A stretch of DNA of 64,000 nucleotides from Ptychodera flava. Taxonomy: Eukaryota > Hemichordata > Enteropneusta > Ptychoderidae. Position 1 is the stretch's first letter; each line of letters starts with the position of its first letter. Under the pieces are notes generated by a model, which was not told the origin of the DNA, did not search any database, and was given only the letters and a program-made list of their open reading frames with translations. The translations under genes were made by a program, and so were the position numbers. The stretch is from assembly GCF_041260155.1 (NCBI RefSeq), contig NC_091948.1:856001-920000 (forward strand), given 5' to 3'. This document shows, one piece after another, positions 48,481-61,873 of the stretch.

Positions 48481-49410
48481 GTTTTGACTGTAATGTCTAT
48501 TGAGGCAGAGAAAATGCTGACACGAGGATTAGTTCGCTTACACACCAGATTAAGTTTAGACCATTACAATAATAGAGTTCAGAAATCACTATTAGATCTT
48601 GATGTAGCCAAGTTCAAGTGCAAACAAGCTTTATCACTCAAGCTGCTTTCTTCGGCATCGACAACTGAGCTGCATTTCACGCATAATTTAGGTGTATTTC
48701 AAATTCGACACTGATACAATGTATTGAATGCACTTACCAGTCGTTTCCATGGGTTCAGTAGGTAGAAACTGCTAGTTTATGACACGGTGACATATTTTCG
48801 TCACTAAACTTCGATAAGGTAATTTCTTTTTAAAGTATCCATACCATCAATCAGTTTACAGACGACCACAGACATTGCAACGATGGAGCTGGGATTCAAG
48901 TATTGTTTTTTAATTTCTCATCGGAATGATTGTTGAGAAAGCACTCGTTTTCCGACACAATACCAAACTCGTAATCTGGAAACAAATGTCTCTCTATAGA
49001 ATGGAGACGAATGAAACCTTAAAGATATTTGCATCTCTGCATACCGGTAAAACACAAAGGGAACTGTTTTAATACAATGGGGTGTATAGTTTTACATAGC
49101 AAATTATTACTATTCGTCTTTCCGAGGGAACCTGAAAATTTTGTTTGAAATTAATGTCACCCAGAGCGCAAACTTCATTGGAATCAATTAAGTAGAGTTT
49201 TTGTAAATAATTGTGAGTGAAATCAGTTTACTCATCGTCATTTTCTACATTTTCACTTTGCCAAATTTGACAGTGCCATGTCTTCGTGAACGAAGATTAA
49301 AACCAGCTGATCATTTTCTTATTGTTTTTAACAATGGTGAATCTTGTAAATAACTGTCAATAAATTATTCTACGTTGTAAATAAACACATTTCTATTCAC
49401 TTCTTACATG

Positions 49411-49514
<104 letters not shown>

Positions 49515-49519
49515 CAGTG

Positions 49520-49816
<297 letters not shown>

Positions 49817-50424
49817 TGTGTGTGTGTGTGTGTGTACATTATATGCCTTTCAGAATTCTACTATTGTCTTAAGTTTGCATGAAGACATCTGGGAATTTGC
49901 CAAACTGAAGCACTAGGTCACACTATACAAGCCAATCAGTTGATTATCCTTAGAAGCGCAATCATATAGATATAAATAAGGATTAAATAAACAAATAAAT
50001 AGGGCCATGAATGGCAGAATCAACTACCAGCTATTAAAATCTGTTAACAATTGATAGATATATCAAGTCATAGAGTATGAAAATTTGCAGAATACCTCTT
50101 GGTGTTAGATTTTTGGACTCCTCAAAATCTTGGAATTCTTTGCTGATCTGAAGTCAACACCATTGGAACTAATTTGGGATAATTGGATCTTCATATTTTT
50201 TAAATATCTCAAAAGAGTTTGGTGCCATATAGCTGAATGTTGCAATATCACAAATTGCTCATAAAAGCAAGTGTGTAACATAAAAAGAAAAGCAGATGAG
50301 ATTACATTTGCAGGTTAAAAAGACCTTACTTCACCATCCAATTATCCAAAATCTAGTTCCAATCATGTTAATTGAGGTACAAGTGCAATTAAAGCCTAAT
50401 GTGACAAGGCAAGAGTGAATTGAT

Positions 50425-51007
50425 GTAAGCCTGTATAGTCCATATGTGAGTTGAATTAAAGCCTGTATAGTCCATATGTGAGTTGAATTAAAGCCTGTAT
50501 AGTCCATATGTGAGTTGAATTAAAGCCTGTATAGTCCATATGTGAGTTGAATTAAAGCCTGTATAGTCCATATGTGAGTTGAATTAAAGCCTGTATAGTC
50601 CATATGTGAGTTGAATTAAAGCCTATATAATAGTCCATATGTGAGTTGAATTAAAGCCTGTATAGTCAATGTGTGAGTTGAATTAAAGCCTGTATAGTCC
50701 ATATGTGAGTTGAATTGTATAGTCCATATGTGAGTTGAATTAAAGCCTATATAATAGTCCATATGTGAGTTGAATTAAAGCCTGTATAGTCCATATGTGA
50801 GTTGAATTAAAGCCTGTATAGTCCATATGTGAGTTGAATTAAAGCCTGTATAGTCCATATGTGAGTTGAATTAAAGCCTGTATAGTCCATATGTGAGTTG
50901 AATTAAAGCCTGTATAGTCCATATGTGAGTTGAATTAAAGCCTGTATAGTCCATATGTGAGTTGAATTAAAGCCTGTATAGTCTATATGCGAGTTGAATT
51001 AAAGCCT
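50425..51007. repeat. 32-bp minisatellite, about 18 copies
   Basis: The unit starts GTGAGTTGAATTAAAGCCTG and continues TATAGTCCATAT. A longer variant with TATATAATAGTCC occurs twice (near 50625 and 50745), which suggests duplication of a multi-unit block. One unit near 50710 is shortened. Confidence 0.97.
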
Positions 51008-51619
51008 TTTTCCACCTTGCCACGAAAAATATAGCTTTCTTGAATACAAAATCATACATATTATAGTATTACTAACATGCACCAACATCACTCTTCGTTA
51101 AAGTACTGTCTGTCTGCCGGTCTCTGTCTCTCTGTCTCTCTGTCTCTCTCTGACAGCGATTTTCTGTTTCCTTCAATCATCCACATGTCATATTATCAGT
51201 GGAAATGTGTAACTATAATGCATGTTGCATCATTCATGACCAGGAGAAAGGTTTACAATGAAGTGATAAAGATTTTCATTGGAAAACTGGTAACATGGTT
51301 GAAGTACCGGTAGTTAGGGTAATTTCGTTCAAACTGAAAATAGTCATCCATTGCATCAGGTGAGTCTATGCATTTGGTCACATTTTCTCACAGTATTAAC
51401 ATTTTCAACAAGTTTTACAATGGCAGTAGTCTGTGTACTTTATTGCAAGTTATACAATACAGAAAATATACATTTGTGTAGATAACGTGCGTTGTAAATA
51501 CCCAAACATACACAATCAAGATATCCTGATCTGTGGTATGTCTCTTTTCCTTGGAAATTGTTGGAATAAACAGCAAGTACACAGTTCTTAGATCTTTCAT
51601 GGCAAACCTCCTCCCATTT

Positions 51620-51790
51620 TTGGTGGTAATCTACATCATTCTGGTGGTAATCTACATCATTCTGGTGGTAACCTACATCATTCTGGTGGTAATCTACATC
51701 ATTCTGGTGGTAATCTACATCATTCTGGTGGTAATCTACATCATTCTGGTGGTAACCTACATCATTCTGGTGGTTATCTACATTATTGGG
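51620..51790. repeat. 21-bp minisatellite, about eight copies
   Basis: The unit is TTCTGGTGGTAATCTACATC plus A, with an AACC variant in some units. Since 21 is a multiple of three and no unit carries a stop, long frames are open on both strands (a heptapeptide repeat such as YHQNDVD on the minus strand). No start, splice or domain support, so it is not called a gene. Confidence 0.95.
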
Positions 51791-51899
51791 AAGGATTATT
51801 ATCAAGAAATACACCTCAAATATCTGTTTGTATTTGCCATTGATGCCATCAGATTATATATGCAATCCCTCTTTTTGGAAAGTTATTAAAGCTTTTCCA

Positions 51900-53215
51900 T
51901 GAAAATTTTGATTTGTTATGTCTTTGACCGACATATGCATTTGGATGTAATTCTTGTGTAAATGATTTGGAAAATGCAATTTATAAAAACAAACAATCCA
52001 TCTGTTAAAAATTTAAAGAAACTACACAAACACATCAATTAATGTTACAAATTTCACACAAATGACAATTCATTCAGTCACAGCCCCCCATGGAGGGACT
52101 GCGATTCAGTTTTAGCATCAACAATAGAAGTGAGACTGTCTCTGGTTTGAACTCATACTTGAATGAGATGGGATCTTATAAGCTAGCATTGTCCCAAGTT
52201 GTTTGCTATCCACACTATCTTTCTGTGTTTGTAAACAGCTTACAGGTCACACTGTCTGTTTTTTCTTGTCTACACTGACTGTTGGATAAACCTCTGGAAA
52301 GGAATTTGTATGTGTGTTGCCTTGGTATGACAGTCTTGCTGTAACAGCACAGTTGAAGTACAGGTATGTCCATCGTACTTATTATGCAAAGAGTCAATAT
52401 AGCAAATTATAATTTTTTGGACCTTGAATCTGTTTGTATAAAATTACTACCAGTTGGTCATAATGGATTATATTGCAAAATATATATGGTCCCACAACAT
52501 ATACACTCCCTTGGGTGTCCATTTCGTAAACTTACAACGTCATCTGTATACTAAAAATCACTGGAACAGCTAAATACACAACATCCCACCTTGTCATTTT
52601 TGATCACTTTGGATATACTGTCAGACAGACAACTTCAATAAAAATTGCAAGCAAACTGACATTGTCACATAACTCTCTGCTCTTGTCAACTTCTGAGCCA
52701 TGTCTGTTGAACATGTAAATAGTTTTACTGCATATTGTCGTCAAGTTGGACAGACACCACCAGTTATCAGAAGTTGGTAGGTACAATGATAGCAACCTTC
52801 CAGAGATTATTTGTAAACAAAAATGACAAAGAGCTGTTAGTCTCTTTCATTAATCTGCATTAGTTGCATCGTAAATTATACACTTTTAAAATTTACTTAT
52901 ATATTTACACAGAGCACAACATAATAAAACACAAATCTGAGTAAAGTTCATACCATATAAAACAAAGTTTCACTGCAGTGAATAGATAATTTATCGTAAG
53001 AAATAGCAGTTGTAAAATATTGCTTATATAACAATTCATTTCCTTTACAATAAAATCTACACAGTATACACTATTAGAAAACCTATCTTGTATTGATAAA
53101 ATTTTTATGTTTTTAGTCGGATAACTCCATAGACTATTATAACCTTTGATGCAGTTGTAGGGAAACAATCAAAGGGTGCCTCATATCAAAAAAGTCTTAT
53201 TGACACAATTCACTA
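51900..53215. other. Gene-poor stretch and probable NAPEPLD 3' UTR
   Basis: AT-rich with no repeat recognised. The minus-strand 3' UTR of NAPEPLD should start at 53215 and run left. No canonical minus-strand AATAAA was found within about 350 bases. Confidence 0.4.
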
Positions 53216-56065
53216 TCATAAAAAGAGTTTGGATTCTCCGTGCTTCATAACAACAAAATCTTCTTGTGGGATCAGTTTGGCTTCCAGCGCCTCTTTCAGT
53301 TTCTGCGGCGGTTCCAAGTAATGCTGAAACAAAGAAATGTATGTGCAGTGAAGTGAATTTTTGCTATTGATTCTGCTGTAGTAAACAGTGACATGGCTAC
53401 CCCCCCCCCCCCCCCCCCCCCCCCCATTAAAATGTTTCTCATCCTTGGGTGGATTAATAAATGATGCAGTCATGCGAATTTCTTTTTTTCTTGTCTTTTT
53501 TTAGGAAAGAAAAAAAATCACCAACCCCCATTTTTGGGGTAATTCAAACATGGTTGCCATTAAGTAAATTGGCTGCCACTGAAAGAAACAACCTGAGGAA
53601 CATTTCAGAACATTTATTGAACATATCAACTGATCCACAACATGAATTCACACGCAGATGTTATGTTTCTGCTAGTTCCATTTCAACAATTCAATGTACA
53701 TTAGTGCAGATAGTATATCCTGGAATTGATTACTCATTATTTTTCTTTTTTCAAAACTTCCAAAAAAAAAAGTTGTGACGTGTATGTTTTCACATGACTT
53801 ATGCGGTGATGTGAACAAAACACTCTTTTTGGCCTAAGTGTGTGTGTGCTAATGTTAAACTTATTACTTATTTGTAAGACTTACATATTCATCATCTGGA
53901 AAGTCAGACTTTAGACTTTTCTCTTACTTTGCTTTGAGGAAATTTTATGTTTATTTCATTTATGATCAAAGATAAAAATCAGGGATCTCTTTACAAACTG
54001 TTGGACTGTTGGAGCATGGAACCCTAAATTTATTGATATTCAAAATTTGCAAGGGCAACCATTTCATTTATCTGTGGGAAAGAAATACATTCTTTATTCA
54101 CATGAAAAGTAGATCATAAAAACTTAATATTCTCAACAGGAGTTGGAGGTAATCAGTAAAGTGTTGTAAGATTTTGGAGGTAAAAACATTGTGTGCCGGC
54201 CACCCATGGATGACACTATGAAGAAATAGGACGCCTGCTTATTTTGAAACACCGAATGTCACTTGTAACTTATAACCGTAAGTCTATATACATGTTTGTA
54301 CCATTTGGGAGATCCAAAAGTGTCGTGCAAAGTGCATTATCATCAAAAATACCTCAAATGTGATATTTTTCGAAGGTCTAAGCTCTGAACATCATGATGG
54401 TGATTTCAGAATTTGGAGAATGGTAAGTGATTTTCTGGAGAGAAATTCCAAGGTTTTCATCATCCTTGTGATTGTTTCATCATGACTAAAACTCAATGTT
54501 GAAAAACTCACCTCATTGGCTAGACTAAATGTTCCCCAGTGCATGGCCACTGATTTCTTAGCTGTCAAATCTTGATGTATCTGTACTGCCTCTGCAGGGT
54601 CTACATGCTGACCCTTCATAAACCACCTGAAAAAGACACATCATCTGTCAATAAGGTCTCTGCGTTTATCATCCACTGCAACAACAAATATAATGTTACA
54701 GTCCACTGCATAAGATTTGATGACACTGAAACTAAGCAAGGAAGAATAACTCAAAGGTGTCAGTGGCTTGTCATCACTGTGATCTATCCCTATATTTACC
54801 ATTCTATGACCATCTACGGAACATTAATATTACATGTCCCCTCCAGAGAATGCCCATCTCCATGAACAGGACACATTTTTGGTCCCCTGGGTGACCTCCA
54901 GACTAGTTTGACTGCAGTTAAAAATTAACCCTACACAGTAATCAATACAGTTGTACCTACAAGGTGTATTTTGTTAGGTACAGACTTCAAAAGCCATACA
55001 AACCTTGGTTCATATGCTCCTATTGGTATCGCTGCCACATCAATTGGTCCAAATTTCCGGCCAATTTGTTTAAAGGCTTCACAATAACCTGTATCTCCAC
55101 CAAAAAAGAAGCTGCAATTTGAACCACGTATCGTCCAACTACCCCACAGTACTTTGTTGTCATCTGTTGGACCCCTCTTGCACCAATGCTGTGTTGGAGT
55201 GAAAATGAATGTCACACTGGGGACATCCGGAATTGAGTTCTCTTGCCACCAGTCAAGTTCAATGCAATTCTCAATGCCAATATTACTCATCCACTCCATC
55301 AGACCAAGAGGAACAAACCACCGTATGCTGCCACCGAAGCGGGCATTCAACAATTTCACTGTGCTTACATCCAAATGATCGTAGTGGTTATGACTGATCA
55401 CAACTGCATGGATCCGTGGTAAGTCATGCACAGTGCAAGGTGGATCACGGTAACGCTTGGGTCCTATCAATTGGGAAGGTGCACACCGCTGACTGAAGAT
55501 TGGGTCAGTGAGTATAGATATTCCATCAAATTGAACCAGCATAGTAGCATGACCAATCCATGTCACTCTTATACCAGACTCAGGTGGTTGTTTCAGTTCC
55601 TCTTTATTTGGTTTCAGTATCGGCAAAGTTTGGTCCAGTACCTGTGTAGCAGAACAGAAGAAAACAGGTCATTCATTTTTTTCATGACTGGCCCTGGGAG
55701 TTGGTCAAACTATTTAATGTAGTGAGATTTCAGTACAAGTTACTCACGGCTTTAGATGGTACACTGCTGTTATCCTTTGAAAACATAGACCACTTCAAGG
55801 CAGCTCCAAGACCTGGTTTCTGGAAAGAGGCCCATGGATTGACAAACCGTCCTCCTTTCCGGACAGATTTGGTAACATCTCCCACCTGTTTGGTGGAATC
55901 AGAGTCTGAACTCTGCCTAGTTATTTGCTTCAACCTAACATCTGTTTGTTCCGTCCTCAATTGCTGGAGGTTATCTGATGATGACTCCTGTTGATTGAAC
56001 ATAGATGGAGTGTCCCTCACTGTATGACCAAATATCTCAGTTGTTCCCACATCCGACTCATCCAT
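53216..56065 (-). CDS. NAPEPLD: NAPE-PLD, N-acyl-phosphatidylethanolamine phospholipase D
   Basis: Zinc metallo-beta-lactamase-fold, membrane-associated enzyme that hydrolyses N-acyl-phosphatidylethanolamine to N-acylethanolamine (anandamide and relatives) plus phosphatidic acid. Coding exons (minus): 56065-55748, 55641-55004, 54626-54512, 53323-53216. Phases agree, giving 392 aa against 393 in human. Residues 1-80 are variable. [10 protein letters not shown] is followed by RVTWIGHAT (131-139) and LTDPIFS. The metal site is complete: HNHYDH (190-195), QHWCKR with His258, GDTGY with Asp289 and MHWGT with His348. GAYEPRWFM and HVDPAEAV match the family, and it ends with HGESKLFL. The start MDESDV parallels human MDENES; an in-frame ATG seven codons upstream lies across a likely acceptor (56080/56079), implying a non-coding first exon upstream. 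The donor after exon 2 (AAG|GTTTGT) is weak. All key residues are intact, so it is probably active. Confidence 0.97.
53401..53425. repeat. Poly-C tract
   Basis: About 25 C in a row in NAPEPLD intron 3, 78 bases upstream (on the minus strand) of the last exon. Confidence 0.9.
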
Positions 56066-56078
56066 GCTAGTTTTTTTC

Positions 56079-58242
56079 CTACACATTGGGAAGACAGAAA
56101 ATGTAATGATTACATTGTGTCTTTTACAGTTCTGCTTATGGAAGCAATCTATCTTACACATTTATTAGGTGCACGCTTATTATCAGCTTTACCTCTGAAC
56201 AGACTGATTAACTGGACACAAATTTCAAAAGAGAAGAAAGGACTCACATCACATGAATAGTCAATGTCAACTACCACTAATGCCAGAACTAGGGATTGAT
56301 GACTGCCCCTTTAAGCAGTTTGTTGCATACTGAGATCAAGGATGATAATAGTATGATGACACTTCTTTGTATACATAATGACAAAACAGGTTCAAATTGT
56401 ATTCAGAAACAGGTCTACACATTGTCCCTCATTAAAATAAATTTTGATATTGGTCTTGTCACAGCATGAATAAATCCACTACTTTTGGTGATGGTTTATT
56501 CCCCCTTTTTTGACTAACTGAGAAAACACAACCATCTCAGCTTACTTTGGTTAAATTTTGGTCCCTTTTACTACATATTTTGATTTTGTTTGGTTTGTGT
56601 GAACATGCGCCCTCTACAGTTTTAGACTAGCACAGCCCTGCAAGGTAGGCTGTTCTCTGAACTATACTAGCCTGCTCTGCGGGCTTTTCTAGACTAGGCC
56701 ATAAACTGCACATCAGTGTAAAGCAGAGGCTAGGAACAACATGGCAAACTACAGGTTCTGGTTGGGTCTAGGTATGTTGGTAATAAAATGTAATGCGCAT
56801 GTAGGGATTAAAATATAACATCTTGGGTGTCGTAACTCACTTTTGAGGGACTTTGTGTGAATACATGGTTGAAGCATGGTTGTTAAACGTGTGAGCAAGT
56901 AGCAATTTGCAACTGATACCAAAGTGCATGAGAAACATGTATGGGAGATGAAAAGAATGCGAAATAGCCTACATAAAACAACACAGAGTTAATTGATGAA
57001 ATACAGAATGGCACTATAGTTGTTTTATCCTAAAAAACTGAATTACGGACTGCAAAAATGAACAATAAAGAGCTTCAAGATACGGTCAATGCTAAACCAA
57101 TAGAAACAATGTGATTGGAGACAATAAATGGAACCATTGAGATGGTTTAAACCAATGTACTTAATCCACAAAAAGAAAAAATGTCCATGATCATTAGATA
57201 AGAAACCTGTGCAGTGTATTCTCCAGGATGTGTGATTGCACGGAATCCCCCTATCTAATCAAAATCCACCTTCAAACAAATAATCAAAAACGAGACATGT
57301 CACCCCCTTCTACAATGAGTATTGAGATTATGATGTATACAAAGTATTTACAGTGGCATTCCATTTCATGATTACTGTCTACAATGTAACATCATACAAT
57401 TGCTGTAATCTACTATATGTAGCCACAGTACAGTCATACAAGCATCCTTCCTATTTAATTTATTCAACATTTACTGGACGGAAAAAAAATAAAGGAACAT
57501 GAGTGTCTTTTATTTAATTTTTGACACATGCTTTGATATACTGGTGAAAAAATCTTAACTTGCATGACTTATTTGGCTTCATTTATTATAGTCCCCCTCA
57601 ATCAGAACCTAACCCCCCCCCTACACTTTCAAGCAGAGGGCAACATTTCCCCCATGTAAGAGAAAACACTGTCTGTACAAGACCATTGAATATAATTTCA
57701 TCGCATGACATCTGGTTGCAGTTGGTGATATGGAACATATCAAATTGGGTATGTTGGATACTGCATTGAAGTATCCAGTACACACAGCTTTTAAAGGGCA
57801 AGAGCTATACAGCTAAAGTTGAAATTTTATCAGTGTCAAAACACATGTATGAGTTTGGTATAACTCAACTATGATACTGACATGCTACGCTGTGTGTCAT
57901 AACCCCTGACACTCTAACCCTACCAGCATGATACGTGTGGTTGTACAATTTCACCTGTCAAGGGCATTTGGGGTAGGAGAGAAAAAAGAGTATACATCAA
58001 TGCTATCATTAAAATTAAATATTGATAATTGACCCTGACAGATGACACAGTGTGACATTTCTGCCCAGACCAAATATATATAAATTCTGAATCTCTTAAA
58101 TCTCTTAATTAGTGTGAAGTTTATAAAAAGGAAATAATAATTGTTGCATTTAATTTGTACACTATTGTTATACATGTATGTACCAATCATGTGACAGAAC
58201 TTTGGGAGAACACCTATAAATCAAGCATGGACCCTTGGTTAA
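56079..58242. other. Upstream flank or first intron of NAPEPLD
   Basis: The acceptor at 56080 implies an unseen 5' exon somewhere to the right. A CpG-richer stretch at about 61140-61340 could be its promoter, but no donor was linked. No other gene or repeat family is recognised here. Confidence 0.35.
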
Positions 58243-59045
58243 TTATGGTGACTTTGGTACGTTCAGACTGACGACTTTGCGTCGGCCCAGGTCCCGACCA
58301 GGGCCGGGGCCGACGTAAAAAACCAATGTGGACACGCTGAGTCGGCCCTGGGCCGACTCAGTTTAGTCCCGGTTAGAAGGGGGGGTTCAGGGCCGACTCA
58401 GGGCCGACGCAAAATTTGGTCCGACGCAAATCGCCAGTGTGGACACGTTACGTCGGCCCTGGTCCCAGTTGACCAGGCCTCCGCTATGGATCGAAGTTGA
58501 ACTAGTCACACTATTCGCACAAAACAAACGACGTTTGAAACTAAAGTTTACACCTATCGAAAGTTTTCAATCCAGTCTTTACATTTTAATATCATCCCAT
58601 GTACGCTGAACTTCCCACCAACCTTTGTTCCGCAAACGAGACCATGTCATTCGATTCCACAGTGCACGTAATAGACTAGAGAGGCATGTCAAAAATGCCG
58701 CGCACTGGTTATTTCTCCACCGCGATCTTATATATACCATATGCTCATCCAATAAATGGTGAAGATCTCTCCGATGATTAAAAGGGTGAGTGGTAGTCAT
58801 ATTTGCCCTTCTTGTGCGTAAAAACACAGGAAAATCATGAACAGTAGAAACAGCATGCCATATTCAAATGCGCCATTTTGAACTTTGACAGGTCAGAGGT
58901 CACAAAGGAAGTAAAGTTACGTCGGCCCTAATTCTGGTACCGGTAGGTGTGGACACGGACCAAATTTAATCCCAAAAGGACAATTATTTTGCGTCGGCCC
59001 AAATTTCAGTTGGGTTGCCAATGTGAACAAGACTTATGGTGACTT
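58243..59045. mobile_element. Non-autonomous DNA element with transposase-like remnant
   Basis: TTATGGTGACTT occurs at 58243-58254 and 59034-59045, flanking 779 bp. Ends contain GTTCAGACTG and, inverted, GTTCACATTG. Inside each end are GCGTCGGCCC motifs, and GTCGGCCC recurs many times near both ends. A minus-strand frame (58827-58579) includes WWEVQRTWDDIKM, reminiscent of the N-terminal part of PIF/Harbinger transposases, but too short to be sure. A 12-base direct repeat is longer than Harbinger's 3-base duplication, so the family is unsettled. Confidence 0.5.
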
Positions 59046-59757
59046 GGGTATCTTTGTATAGTGATATTGATATGAGGATTTCAGCGCTCTATGGCCCTCT
59101 GACCCAATTTGCACTGGCCCATGCATAGGAGTTGTCTTTGTATACTAATAAGAGGAAAGGTTACTCTGTTTCACTTAAACTCAGTATAGAGTAAATAAGT
59201 TTGTCCTGACACTTGCCTACCACTTGTTCTGTCTCTGATATGGTTGTACAAATCTTGTGGTTATGCTTCCAAGGTTTTGAAAATTACAGTACCACTGGGA
59301 TAATACTAACTAACTCTTTTAGACATAGACAAATTGACAGCACAACAAGACATACGCATGTACATTTCATTTAGTATTATTTCAACTAAAAGTTGGCTCA
59401 AAATAACAACCACACAACAAAAATAACAATATTATCATAATTTTTGTTATAATCAAAATATCATTATCATCATCACCATTGTTGTTGTTTGTTGACATTG
59501 TTTTTGTTGCTATGGAATTATATATGGCCAGAAAGTATCTACTTTCATACTTTAACAACAGAAGAAAGGGCAAAATATTAGTGGAATTCTATTCAACTTT
59601 AAAGGTTTGAAAGAAAGGATCTTAAATGGAATGTGTTTGGATAAGATGTCAAAATAAGAACAGCCTTTACCGTTTTTTTAATTTTTTTATTTTGATATAC
59701 CCTATTAATGTATTGTGTTATTGTTTGTGTTGAAATCATCATGTTGACATTTTAGCC

Positions 59758-59842
59758 ACTACAATAAGCAATGAGTTTACTGCAGAGGGAATGCCACTAC
59801 AACAAGCAATGAGTTTACTGCAGAGGGAATGCCACTATACTT
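59758..59842. repeat. 41-bp tandem doublet
   Basis: Two adjacent copies of CACTACAA(T/C)AAGCAATGAG plus TTTACTGCAGAGGGAATGC. Confidence 0.9.
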
Positions 59843-60263
59843 GATCAACAGAACTCTCATAAGCACTGAGCACACATCACTTAACTTGGAAATGAAATTT
59901 TTTTCTGTTTATACAGAGCTTTGCTGATTATTAGCTATAGCAGACACAAGTGATTTGTTGACACAAAAATACTTGTTTTTCTGTGTATAAGAGAAGATCT
60001 ATGGTATCTATAAAGGACACTATAGCAGTGTTTCATCTGGAGAGGGGTATGGGGATTCCCCCTCTGTTGACATGTTGGCACCCCCCTAGTAATTTGTCAA
60101 GGGGGAACCAGTCCCCATGAAATGGTGCCAGTCACACCTTAGAGATACAAGTAGACCACATGAACTGGTGCAATTCCCCCTAAATTTTCTGGTAAAGGGG
60201 AAACAACTTCCCCCTGTTGATGCCATCCTGGATGAAACACTGCTATAGAACAACTGAAGAACC

Positions 60264-60356
60264 TTAACCCTTTCACCCCCAGTTCCCTGTATACAGGTCA
60301 AACTTTACCATATAAAACAATGGATTTGGGACAAACCATCATGGTGAAAGGGTTAA
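60264..60356. mobile_element. Short TTAA-flanked MITE (85 bp)
   Basis: TTAA at 60264-60267 and 60353-60356, with perfect inverted ends CCCTTTCACC/GGTGAAAGGG. A piggyBac-like minimal element with no coding capacity. Confidence 0.8.
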
Positions 60357-61139
60357 TGAAAGAGTAGACATTTTAGAAACCATGAGTGCCAGGCTGGTAA
60401 CTTTGTAAAATTTACATTTCACATTTACATTTTTAAAAACAACCAAAAAATCTTCAGCTGGATAATGTCCTTGTGTAACTCCAGTCTCACACTCATGTTT
60501 TTACACAGTACTTGGAACTGTCATGTACAGAATAGAACTTATGCCACAAGTCTAAAGTTTCCACATAATGCCAGTTTCACAACTCTGCTTTAAAACTTCA
60601 CGAAGATCAGTTCAATCACAAATGTTTTTGACACAAACTGCAGCTCACCACTCCCTTGACACAAACTACAGCACAGAACTCCCTTTCTAAAATGAAGAAT
60701 ACATGTTCATGTATTGTAAATGTTATTTTTCATGACAGAAGCATTAAGTGTGTCCTTCTCTTTGCTCTTAAACTGGACTTGAATTGTATTACTGATTGCC
60801 TTACTTTGCAATTATGCATTGTGTTAAAAATAAATGTACAAACTTGGCTGAGATCAATATTGATTGATAATTCTTGTCTTTAGAGACAGTGTAAACATGC
60901 ACTGGAAAAAAGGACAATCATGCGACCACAAGGAACAATGATCTGTCTCTCCATTATAATAGTACATGTAATATGAGCATAGAGTTGATGGCAGTGTGGC
61001 TGAAAACTTTTCATCATGCTGTGTGGCATGGAGAACAGTTGTAGTGAAATGGCTGGGTGCATTTTCCTGAATTATCATATACCTACATTCACGTGCCTGT
61101 GTAAAGCTATGGAAGAAAGCGCCCTCAGGTCCGTGCATT

Positions 61140-61340
61140 TTTTTTACGTATTACGCCCCGGCCCAGTGCCCAAATATGGGCAATCGCGTGCATTTCTGAA
61201 CTCTCTCAATTCTGGTTACTACGCGCGTTGCTATCCGCAAACGTTCCATTCGTACACAAAGCCAGCGCGAGATTTGGAAAACGTCTGCTTGCTCAGATCG
61301 TAGTTGTGCGTGGCGACAGTGGAGCCGCGCCGGTAAACAT
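61140..61340. promoter_or_regulatory. CpG-richer stretch, possible promoter
   Basis: Contains CGCGTGCATT, ACGCGCGTTGC, AGCGCGAGAT and GGAGCCGCGCCGG in otherwise AT-rich DNA. Candidate promoter for NAPEPLD (minus) or an unseen plus-strand gene. No exon can be tied to it from sequence alone. Confidence 0.25.
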
Positions 61341-61695
61341 CGGCTTTTATTTCTAAATTCTAGTGAAATCCTGTGTATACTAAGTGCGTGCCTGTTCAGT
61401 TTAAATTACAAGAAACTGACATCACGCTTTTGTCCTTCTTACACCTCGATTTCAGCCTGGATCTCTGTTGGTCACATAACAGTACGCTTATTGCTTTGCG
61501 CGTTCTAGAATTCTGCAGGTAAACAAATGACGTCATTATATATGTCAATCCACGACGGGAAGCGGCCATCGTATTTATGAAAAACTGACACAAATGCCGA
61601 TGAATTTTTGATATCGCACGCATTTTTATCTCCTAAACAATGTGGAATATTATGTCAACTACAAATTTATCATTCCATAAGGTATATGATAAAAC

Positions 61696-61813
61696 CTTTA
61701 CGGCCCTGATATGGCTTTTGCGGCCCTTGGTCGTACGGCGTACGGGCCCTCGCACGCTCGGGCCCTTCCGCCGTATGACCTCGGGCCGCAAAAGCCGTAT
61801 CAGGGCTGTAAAG
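61696..61813. mobile_element. 118-bp GC-rich palindrome
   Basis: CTTTACGGCCCTGATATGGC ... GCCGTATCAGGGCTGTAAAG, with inner matching blocks TTTTGCGGCCC, GGTCGTACGGCG and GGGCCC around a ten-base loop. A MITE-like hairpin. A clear target duplication is not visible. Confidence 0.8.
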
Positions 61814-61873
61814 ATTAACGACATTGGCTCATGTTGCCAGAAATATCAAACTTTTGGACACGCCATTAATATG

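Noticed and set aside
51440-51814. 124-residue heptapeptide-repeat protein
   Set aside because: The frame exists only because the 21-bp repeat lacks stops; the flanks show no gene structure.
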